Shown here: piece by piece, positions 36,501 through 46,400 of the stretch
Layout of the letters: each line of letters begins with the position of its first letter
Position numbering within the stretch: position 1 is the first letter of the stretch
Source: Rhynchonema sp. JSB1_4
Taxonomy: Eukaryota; Nematoda; Chromadorea; Monhysterida; Xyalidae
NCBI GenBank assembly: GCA_030248065.1
Contig: JASAMV010007919.1
Coordinates: forward strand, 79,225 to 143,224
Direction of reading: 5' to 3'
DNA length: 64,000 nucleotides
Translations under genes and position numbers: made by a program
The notes under the pieces: generated by a model
The model's input: the letters and a program-made list of their open reading frames with translations, nothing else
Told to the model about the DNA's origin: nothing
The model's database searches: none

Positions 36501-38087
36501 CAGTGTAGTTCCTGGTCCGGCGCGGCGGTTAGTGTACCTACCCCTTTTTTCCGTGAGGCGGTTAGTGTACCTCCCTGGGGGGGGAAGGGGGGGGGGAAGA
36601 CCCAAAATCAGGAAAAAGTCACTTTTTGAGGTAGAAAATTTGACCTATTTTTACCCCTTTTTGGAAAAAATTCTTCAGAACAAGGGTATTTTGGCGACTT
36701 TTGAGAACATTGACCTAAAAATCACACATTTTAGGCCTAAAAATGCCCATTTTAGGCCTAAAAATGGCCATTTTAGCCTAGGCAAAAGTTGAGGCGGTTA
36801 GTGTACCTGACGCGGCGGTTAGTGTACTAGTGTACCTTGGTCGCGGCGGTTAGTGTACCTTAGGGGGGGACCCCCCCCCCAGCAGTGTAGTTCCTGGTCC
36901 GGCGCGGCGGTTAGTGTACGCAGTGTCGTGGCTGGGGGGGGGGGGATGGGGGGGGGATTCCCCCCTAAGGAGTAGGTACCTTGCAACCACCCCGAGGGGG
37001 GGGATGGGGGGAGGGTAGGTACCTTGCAACCACCCCGGAGGGTACCTTGCAACCATAAATTTATGGTTTTTATAGGCAAAAATGGGTGTTTTTCGACCTC
37101 AAAACCCCAAAAATCGCGCGCTCCGCGCGCAAACCTCCATATAATAGCTATTTTGGGCAAATTTTCGGCCAAAATGCAAAAAAGTACCATTTTTTCGGCC
37201 AATTTTGCAGAAAAAAGCATGCAAAAAACACCCTTTTTTTCGGACCCCAGGGGTACCTTGCAACCTTCTGGAGGCTGGGTAGGGGGGTACCTTGCAACCA
37301 TCTGGATCCATCCCCCCCCCAAGGGTACCTTGCAACCATCTGCCTGCCACTACACTGAGTGTCATAGTTTTTTTTAGACACTTTTTAGGTGCAATTTGCA
37401 CCTAAAAAATCAGAATTGCACCTAAAAATTCAGGGTTAGGTGCAAGGTTGCACCTAAAATTTTGGGCCCTTATTTGCTTAATTTAGCATTTATACAGCAT
37501 CTTTTAAGGTTGGAAAGCTTAGAAACAAAAAATGCGCTGCGCGGCTTTTCATTCCTTCCAATAAATTCCATCGAAGCATTTGGTCGACATCGACAAAAAA
37601 TATTGATCTGATTGATTGATTTCGTACACAGTTAGTACCTGGTGTGCTGGTGATAAGATTCAAAACAAATACATGCTGTACTAGGATCAGTTTAGTTGCT
37701 GGTCTGGCGAGGCGGTTAGTGAACCTACCGAGTTTGTCCGTGCGGCGGTTAGTGTACCTCCCTGCTCCCTGTGGGGGAAGGGGGGGGGGAAGACCCAAAA
37801 TCAGGAAAAAGTCACTTCTTTGAGGTAAAAAATTTGACCTATTTTTCCCCTTTTTTGGAAAAAATTCTTCAGAACAAGGGTATTTTGGCGACTTTTGAGA
37901 ACATTGACCTGAAAATTACACATTTTAGGCCTAAAATGCCCATTTTAGGCCTAAAAATGGCCATTTTAAGGCAAAAGTTGAGGCGTAGACCGACGCGGCG
38001 AGACAGGACCTGTCGCGGCAGAGTGTACCTTAGGGGGGCGCCCCCCCCACCACCAACACCCCCCCCCACCACACCCCCTGGTCCACC
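36501..38087. mobile_element. family A MITE composite with GCGGCGGTTAGTGTACC repeats
   Basis: Starts CAGTGTAGTTCCTGG at 36501. A second family A left end lies at 36883 and a family B copy at 36921-37357. The repeat tag is GCGGCGGTTAGTGTACCT. The flank GTCCACCC occurs on the left (36493-36500) and again at 38088-38095, which would mark the outer target duplication, but the right inverted end is degraded. The AT-rich core around 36620-36790 and 37800-37975 matches those of the family A copies near 39 kb. Confidence 0.45.
36921..37357. mobile_element. hAT-type MITE, family B, second copy
   Basis: Nearly identical to 31957-32382, including the shared core (AAAAATCGCGCGCTCCGCGC) and TACCTTGCAACCA repeats. 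Ends are CAGTGTCGTGGC and GCCACTACACTG. Flanks AGTGTACG and AGTGTCAT agree only in part, so the target duplication is not proven. Confidence 0.75.
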
Positions 38088-38220
38088 CCTCAGTAGGGTC
38101 CATTTCCATAGCAGAGGTCGCAATCGGGCCCGAGTTTTTGGGCTTTTGGCTCGGGCCGGGCCGGAGATTTGGAGGGTCGGGCCGGGCCGGGCACCCGGCT
38201 CGAAGCTTCTGAAAGTGACT

Positions 38221-38386
38221 TACCGTAAAAACCTAAATAGAGCCCCCCCGGAATAGAGCCCCCCTCGGAATATCGATCAAAAATAACACCGGATTTGGAA
38301 CGCTCTCGCTGAGAAACGAAAATAATTTTTTGAAAATGGGGTCAGTGAGTTAATAGAGCCCCCCTTCTATTTAGGTTTCTACGGTA
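38221..38386. mobile_element. 166-bp MITE, TACCGTAAAAACC ends
   Basis: Ends are TACCGTAAAAACCTAAATAG and its near inverse TCTATTTAGGTTTCTACGGTA, both flanked by T/A-rich bases. Inside are AATAGAGCCCCCC units on both sides. The TA boundary would fit a TA-targeting element; this is inference. Confidence 0.7.
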
Positions 38387-38773
38387 TTTTACTGAAAAAA
38401 AGTAGGAATTTTTTTGTCAAAAATACTAAACTTTCTGACGGATTCGGCAAGTGAGTGATCAGTATTGTCCAGTGGTGTGGCTACCCAGGCGGGGCGGCAA
38501 CATACTGTACCACTAAAAATGCGGGGTGACAACCTATACTCTGGCAATTCTTTTGGGAGAAACTTTTCAACCCCCCCCCCCCAAACACCTACGCAGTGAC
38601 GTGACCGCTATAGCCAGTGCACGCATCATGCGCTTTACGGATCAGGCAACCGAAACCCCAAAAAAAGTCAGAGTATACCTACCTACCAGTGAGTGCACTG
38701 GGTGTGGCTACCCAGGCGTGCAATCAACCTACTTACTGTACCACCAGAAAGCCCTGCAACCAACCTACCTACC

Positions 38774-39186
38774 CAGTGTAGTTCCTGGTCCGGAGGGGGA
38801 ACAGGCGGTACCCCCCTTTTTTTCGGAGGGGGAACAGACGTACGTACCCACCTGGGGGGAAGGGGGGGGAGGGACCCGGAAGGGGGGGGGGGAGGACCCA
38901 AATTTGGAGAAAAGTCATTTTTTGAGGTCGAAAATTTGGCTCATTTTTGCCCCTTTTCGGAAAAAATTCTCCATAAAAAGGGTATTTTGGCGACTTTTGA
39001 CATCATTGACCTAAAAATCACCCATTTTAGGCCAAAAAATGCCTATTTTAGGCCAAAATTTGCCTATTTTAGGTAAAAATTGGGGGAGCAGACGTACCCG
39101 GAGGGGGAACAGTGGGGCAGGCGTACCATGGAGGGGGAACAGACGTACCCGAGGGGGGGACCCCCTACCCCCCAGGAACTACACTG
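38774..39186. mobile_element. hAT-type MITE, family A, ACAGACGTACC tag
   Basis: Perfect ends CAGTGTAGTTCCTGG / CCAGGAACTACACTG. Target duplication TACCTACC (38766-38773 and 39187-39194); this lies in host repeats rich in TACC, so it is slightly less decisive. Subterminal units on both sides are GAGGGGGAACAGACGTACC. The AT-rich core has alternating TTTTAGGCC and TAAAAAT words. Confidence 0.85.
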
Positions 39187-39201
39187 TACCTACCTACTGT
39201 A

Positions 39202-39536
39202 CAGTGTAGTTCCTGGTCCGGAGGGGGAGATAGCGGAAGCGGACCCCCCGTTTTTTTCGGAGGGGGAGATACTGTACCCCCGAGGGGGCCACTTCTTGAG
39301 GTGGAAAATTTGACCTATTTTTGCCCCTTTTTGGAAAAAAATCTTCATAAAAAGGTATTTTGGCAACTTTTGAGAACATTGACCTGAAAATCACACATTT
39401 TAGGCCTAAAACTGCCCATTTTATGCCTAAAAATGGCCATTTTAGGCAAAACTTGGGGGAGATAGTGTACCCGGAGGGGGAGATAGGGGGATAGTGTACC
39501 CGAGGGGGGACCCCCCTCCCCCCAGGAACTACACTG
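39202..39536. mobile_element. hAT-type MITE, family A, AGATAGTGTACC tag
   Basis: Same ends and core as 38774-39186, but the subterminal units on both sides are GAGGGGGAGATAGTGTACC. Exact 8-bp target duplication CTACTGTA (39194-39201 and 39537-39544). Length 335 bp. Confidence 0.88.
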
Positions 39537-39952
39537 CTACTGTACCGGCCGAGCTAGGGGGAACAAAATTTTTGATGTCTAAATTTTGATGAAAATGTAC
39601 TCTAAACGCTAATTTCGCGCGCATCGCGCGATTTTTCGCCTATTTGGAGTGAAAAATATCAATTTCATACCATTTTGAGCCAAAAATAGCAACCTACTGT
39701 ACCAGCCGCCGCGCGGCGACCTACCTACTGTATGTACCAAGATGGAGCGTCAATCTACCTAACCTACTGTACCTAGGGGGACCCCACCCCCTGCTGCGCC
39801 ATTGGTATTGTCTATCTGACGACTTTTCATGGAAAACAATGAATTGTCAACCAAAAAAACAGGCTCAAAAAATCGCAAAAATTATGACAAAAATTGGGTT
39901 AAAATCTGAGCCAAAAATTCGGGCCGGGCACCCGACAGCCGACACCAGTGTA

Positions 39953-40240
39953 GTTCCTGATCCGGAGCAGTGTGGTTCCTGGGGGGGAGGAAAGCCCCCT
40001 CGGGTACGTCTGTTCCCCCTCCACGGTACGTCTGCTCCCCCAATTTTTGCCTAAAATAGGCAAATTTAGGCCTAAAGTAGGCATTTTTAGGCATAAAATG
40101 AGTGATTTTATGTAGGTATGAGGTAGTAGGTATGTTTAGGTATTTAGGCACAGCACTGTTGGGGTACACTTAATTCAGCTACGATCTCCAAAATACGGAG
40201 GGTACACTAAATTTCCCGCCGGACCGGGAACTACACTTGC
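39953..40240. mobile_element. degraded family A MITE pieces
   Basis: CAGTGTAGTTCCTG at 39953 is followed by a second, diverged end CAGTGTGGTTCCTGG and inverted ACAGACGTACC-type repeats. A right end AACTACACT lies near 40235. The right part carries GGGTACACTAAAT units, yet another tag. Boundaries are blurred. Confidence 0.45.
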
Positions 40241-40455
40241 TCGAGCCGATCCTCCAAATCTCGGGCCCGGCCCGAACCAAAAGCCCAAAGTCGGGACCTC
40301 CGCTGTGCCTGTTAGCTCTATGATACTAAATACCAGGCGTGCCGTATGCTGGGCCGACAGGGCGCGTTCGCATTTCGACATAACACAGCCCTTCCCCCTC
40401 CTCCACACACACAGATAAAAAACAAGGCCAAGGAAAAGTAACACCAGCGTCAACA

Positions 40456-43400
40456 ATGGAGTGCGACGTTTCTCAAGCGCATGTAGACTCGTACAATTAT
40501 ATGGTAACCGACGGTCTTCGCAGAATGGTTGGTCTTTTCTTCAGGTCTTGGTCTAGTCTTACGATTTGCAATCTCCGATTTGATTGTCCCACACCAACTG
40601 TGGTTGTTGTGGCTGGGGGTATAACCCCCAAATTCAGCTACCTATCGGTTAGGCTGACCCAGCTATCTATCTTTCTTCCAAGCAGCTAAAATCTATCTAT
40701 CTATTTTACTTTAACAAACGTTTCTTGACAAATGTTACCTCAAATTTTTTTCGCGCTTCGCGCGGTTCTTTTTAGCCCAAGGATTACTTTTCAAGTTCAT
40801 CGATACTTTAACGTTGTGTGATGTTTCTGCACTGGTGTGCCTGTGTTTTCAATAAATAAAGGCTTAATTTTAACACTTTTTGGGTAATATCCAGGAAACC
40901 GCTATCTTTCCTGGCCCCGGATCATAGCCGCAAATCGGGGTACCCGGCTGGCTATCTATCTTTCTGGCGCCTGGCCCCTCCAGCTATCTATCGTTCCAGG
41001 GCCCGGTCCACAGAAGTGGATTACTTTAACCTTAGCATAACACTGATGTTGACACATGACACTAACATAAACGCAAGCATAAAAGAGAAAATTACGACCA
41101 AAAACGCAAAGGAATTTCTTTTTTTATGTTTACTTTTATGTTAACGTTGGTTAGTGTCAGTGTTAGTGGCAACGTTAGTGTTAGTATTAAGGTAGTGTTA
41201 ACGTTAAGGTAATCCGCTTCTGTGGACCGGTCCACAGAAGTGGATTACTTTAACCTTAACATAACACTGATGTTGACACATGACTATCATAAACGCGAGC
41301 ATAAAAGAGAAAATTATGACCAAAAACGCAAAGGAATTTCTTTTTTTATGTTTACTTTTATGTTAACGTTGGTTTGTGTCAGTGTTAGTGGCAACGTTAG
41401 TGTCAGCATTAAATAAGTGTTAACGTTAAGGTAATCCGCTTCTGTGGACCGGGCCCTGCTCGGACCAACTGCAACTACATTACTGCCTTATAAACTGCGG
41501 TTATTTGTCGGTCTTTTCACGACATAAGGAAAAACATTTTTTCGCTAGTGCCTCCACTCTGTGGAAGCCCAACCGTGGTGGGTGCCCCACTCCAAAATGC
41601 CTTTGCTGGTTACTTTCAGATTCGCGACGTGGTACCCGAGAAATTTCGACTGCAGAGCGGAGAAGCGGTTGAGCTGTCACTGATTGATGCAACATTGCAC
41701 AAACCTCAAACACCCGAGATTGGTTCGACTACTCTTGGTCGACCAAGAAGTAAGTTACTTGATGCCGTTTAGCAAATTAAAAGTTGCTGTTCCCTGGCAG
41801 TCGATTTAACGAACATGCGTCTACTTACATTTTCAAAAACTAGCTTATAAAAAGTCACAAAATTTTCGAGAATTGGATGGGCATTTCAAGGATTGGATTT
41901 AAATGAGCGCACCATCGGATCACCAGAAATATTAAATTTGTTCATATCGTAAAATAGAGGGTTTGGTTTACTGGCACCCGTTCAGTGACACTTCAACACA
42001 CAAAACTTAGTTGTTTTACATTATTTTCGGTAGAATGTTCTATGCTGGTCACGGCAGAATATGGTATATTTTGACGTAAAATTTAAAACAAGTGCCCTGG
42101 CAAAGTACTCTAAAGGAGCGCCCTCGGCTAACCACCGTTATACGATCCAACACCTCTGGTTTTTATTCAGAAAACAGAATTGACACACCAAATAACTAGT
42201 GTCCAGTTTCAATTAAAGCATTTCATCCCAATTCTTAACCGCAAATAAACGCTTCGGTTTTGCTTTTGTGTCAGGAAGTTCGATTCTAACCAAATCATCT
42301 GACAAGGCCGATGCAACCGACATTTATCCATCCGAATGCCGTCAACGAGCAATCTCTTATTCAGGTTGACACTTTCTTTGCCATAAGCTGCGTTGGTAAT
42401 TTAACGAGCAGTAGAGCTTGTGAATATACTCATTCTGAAACGTCAGGCAAACTGTCGGGCACCGTCCGAGCACGAGTGAACGGCAAGGTGCTGGAACACA
42501 TCGACGTTGACATCGGTCGTGTGCCGGTGATGTTGCAATCGACCAAATGTCATTTGAAAGGCTTGAATGAGAAGCAGTTGATTGCCAGAGGAGAGGAGCC
42601 GACTGAATGTGGCGGATATTATGTAGTGAACGGAAGTGAAAAGGTAATTCTGGTTCGTTCAACTTCAACAACATGTTGGCCACTCATTGAGCAATGGCGG
42701 CACTCTTGGAGTAATTGCCAGGCATGCGCTAGGCTTGGGGCTGTTGTTTTACCCGGATGCATTGTGACATATATAGTCTCGTGAGAGGGTCCGAAACTAT
42801 ATATGCAGCTTTATAGTACTCTAATATTATAATCTTGCTCACATTTATAAGAACTAAATGAAACACTGTTACACGCTCCTTTTACTAGCCAGATTAATTG
42901 GTGAGCACAGGATTTTGAGACATTGTGGACACTCTCGGGAAAAACATGTTTATCCCGTGCTGCTCTGGTTTTATAAAAGTCATTTTCTGTTTGGGTTTGG
43001 CGTTTTTCTCCGGGAAACCGTTGGTGCTTGTTTCGAATTTGGTGACAAGTCAAATATCGCAGAAAACAGGGTCATGCGCTGCGCGCACATTGCGCGAAAT
43101 TTTTGCACTTTTGTATGCACAACAGACAAGTTTCATGGAAAGCATTACAGGTGTGTATCCTACAATTTAGGGATCTTTTCCTTCTTCTCTCCTGAGTGGT
43201 CCCCCTTTCAGAGGCCATTTCGGCAGAAAAAGGTGGCACGCACTTGTGCCGGAACCGCAAGTGGTATGTGCGACTGCGCATTAGTCACGCGCGGACGTGA
43301 CCAGTTAGTATTGGAATTTTTAAGTGGGTGAAACCGAAAATCCTGCGCTCTTCGCTGTGGCCATGAGCATTGTATGAAAACATAGTTGTGCCCACATGGG

Positions 43401-46400
43401 CACCTTTCGTTTCGGTAAAATTGTGCCCATGTACACTGTACACTGCACAGCCTGAGCATTGCCCAATTTGTCCACTTCCAGGTGCGCCACTGGTCAGATT
43501 GCAGCCGGTTGTTTTGTACTTGCATGTCGCATTCCAACGGTCATTGGGTTTGAGCTTCCGATTTGCCGTATGTCCAAACGAAATTGATGCAGGTGATCCG
43601 TTGCCTGGTGAGCACTCGTCGCAACTACCCGTTAGTGTTGTGTCGCAAACGGTATTGCGATCGTGGCCCACTCTACACCGAGTTTGCCGTCACCATGCGT
43701 TGTGTGCGTGTCAATCATCAGGTGTTGTTGGGGCTGCTTCGAATTTTGGTTATTATTGTATCGAATTCGGTTTGTTTCTGTAGCTGACTGAACGCGAACG
43801 AAACTGACTTGCAAGCCATGCGCAGGCGGCCAACATGTTCCTGCACTATCTGGACAGCGCGCAGATCGTCGTCTGCTTCATCTTCAACAAGGAAACGTTC
43901 TTCATTCCCTTGGTCTATCTGCTCAAGGCGCTCACCAATTTCACCGACAAACGAATCTTTCAAGAATTGGTCACCGGACGCGAGTATGACGAGGCCTGGC
44001 ACGCTTGTGTCATCAATATGTTGAGGGTTGGGTGCAGTTGTGAATCCACTTGCTCTTTGTCGGCATCGTCTGCCAAAACATTCTTCCAAATCTCGTGTCA
44101 CACGTAGCTGCATAGCGTGTATAAGTGTGACATCTATGTGCTGTAGCGGGTTGAGCCGAGAAGCTGTGTTTAGAAACGTCGTCGACTCGACAGGGAGCGG
44201 ATAACACACAGATGTCGACAATGGCTGATATTGGTGCTTTTATAAAAAATACAGCACTGAATCGTTCTAAAACACGCCATGCAGATGGCAGCGAACGACG
44301 GCGTGCACAGCAGTCGACATGCACTCGAACTGATCGGACGACGATTCCGTGTGGTCGTGTCCAATCGTGTGGCACCGTGGGAGACCAATGTCGACTGTGC
44401 TGCGTTCATTCTCAGAAATTCAGTGTGCATTCACCTGGATAAGGTAGGCGGTTATGCTCGTTTTTATCGTGAAAGTTGCGTAGTGCTCAGCACGTTCATA
44501 TTACTTGTTCGTTTGCAGGATGTCGATAAATTCCACTGCCTCGTGTTTGCCGCCAAGAAATTGATTGCGTTCAAGAGGCAGGAAATTCTGGAAGAAAGTC
44601 CGGATAATCCGCAGTTTCAGGTTTGAATTTTTTTTGCCTTTTAAAAACGGATTATGGGACCGAATTTTCGATTACGCGCGCATGCAATTATTGCACACGC
44701 ACAATTTTCGAATTCTCGATGCGGCGTGCACAAAACGATTGAATATTCTTCGACGTTGCGACGTTTCGTTTTCAAGCTTTGCACTGCAACACTGTTTTCC
44801 CCATGCCATGAATACCTGCGCGCAAACAAATTCGGCCCATTGTATCAGACAGAACATCCAGAATGTTGAATTGTTACCTTTAGTCGTTCGATGAAACATT
44901 TTCTCTACAGGAAGTGGCCGCGAGCGGTCACGTTTTGTTGATGTTGCTGAAAGAGCGGCTTGAGGTTTGGTTGTCGCGAGCCCGACGTGATCTGGAAAAT
45001 GCTGCTAAAGTTAGAGCGGATAAATTCGTGTTGACATCGTTGGAAATACAGAAAGCGTTGGTCAAGGTTGGTTGCCACTTTATTGGATAGTAAACGCAAT
45101 GTAGTGAGACGTAACATCGCTCACAGAAATCAACGGGTGAATTCACACGTTCGTTGGAGTCGTTTTTGGCCACCGGCAATCTCACATCAACCAGTGGCCT
45201 GGGCATGCCACAGCAGAATGGGTTCAGGTGGCGTGATAAGACCATTCATTTGCCATTGCTATTCTGGTCTGAGACGGGTGCTGTTCGTTTCAGCGTGATT
45301 GCCGAGCGCATCAACCATCTGCGTTACGTGTCCCATTTTCGTGCTGTGCATCGAGGCTCGTTCTTTCAGACAATGCGAACAACAGATGTCAGGAAACTAC
45401 GACCAGAGGTTGGCTGGCCCTATGTGTAGCGGCTGCATGATGCATTGATGGTCGATGTTAGGGCTCGCGCGGGAAATTTTTTTGAAGGACGGGAAAAGTT
45501 GGGGAAATTTCCCGTTTTCCCCAAGGGTCCGGGAATTCTTGCGGGAAATGGAAGTTTGGAATTTTGAAGGACGGGAAATGTCGCGGGAAATGGTTTTCAG
45601 AATTTTGAAGGACGGGAAATTGCGGGAAAACGGGAAATTTCCCGCGGGAAATGGCGGTATTTCCCGCAGATTTCCCGCGCAAAACAGGAATTTCCCTTAA
45701 ATTTTTTTTCCCAGGAAAACAGATATTTCCCGTAAATTTCCCGCCCTAGTTTTTTTGGTTTGAGAAGTTACTAATGCAATATCTGGCCGCTAGCGTTCCT
45801 TTGATGTGGATGACAAGTCCTGTTGTCTGTTGATGTAAACTGGCAATATAAAAGTAAAGGTGAAGTTGCCCTTTGGGAGATGAACAACAACTGCATAATA
45901 GTATTTACCAAGAATTCAGGCCTGATCATGCTGAGACACTTTCAAGCGAGCATTCTGGTTACACACACGTGCCATTAATTGCCGTACCGTGATTTCTTGA
46001 TTGATCGGTTCAGTGAGTGAGCCGCTAATTGTAATTTGAAAATGCAGTCTAAGTCAATTGCTCAGAGTTGTGATCCACATGAACAGGCTTGAGAGAGCCA
46101 AAAAGTCTATTTCCAACCCATACTAAAGAAGAAAATCCAACAAAAGATGATCTGATCGCTTCAATTTCCCGTTTCCCGCGGGAAATTTCACGGGAATTAC
46201 TGACGGGAATTCCCGCGCGGGAAATGGTCGAAGGACGGGAAAAAGCGGGAAATAGCCGATTTCCCGCGGGAATTTTCAGGCACTATTTCCCGCGGGAAAT
46301 GGCACTATCGAAAATATTTCCCGGGAAACGGGGACGGGAAATTTCCCGCAAATTTCCCTCCCTCCCGCGAAATTCCGCGGGAAAAAAATTTCCCGCGCGA

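Larger units (their letters stand above)
38470..39804. mobile_element. hAT-type MITE, family H, carrying two nested family A copies
   Basis: The left end CAGTGGTGTGGC and the right end (inverse CAATGGCGCAGC) are imperfect inverted repeats. They are flanked by an exact 8-bp duplication GTATTGTC (38462-38469 and 39805-39812). The subterminal repeat is CCTACTGTACC. Elements 38774-39186 and 39202-39536 sit inside, each with its own target duplication. Confidence 0.75.
28842..40455. other. transposon cluster between NCAPD3 and POLR1B
   Basis: About 11.6 kb between two divergent genes with no host exon recognised. It is filled with nested MITEs, a broken retrotransposon and poly-C/poly-G tracts; the parts are listed separately. 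The promoter of NCAPD3 should lie just above 28841 and that of POLR1B just below 40456, or further away if POLR1B has an upstream exon. Confidence 0.75.

Noticed and set aside
36819..37401. Long minus-strand frames with repeated LQGT and ARYP words, also near 31796-32347
   Set aside because: They are the TACCTTGCAACCA repeats of family B MITEs; the same frames appear in both copies.
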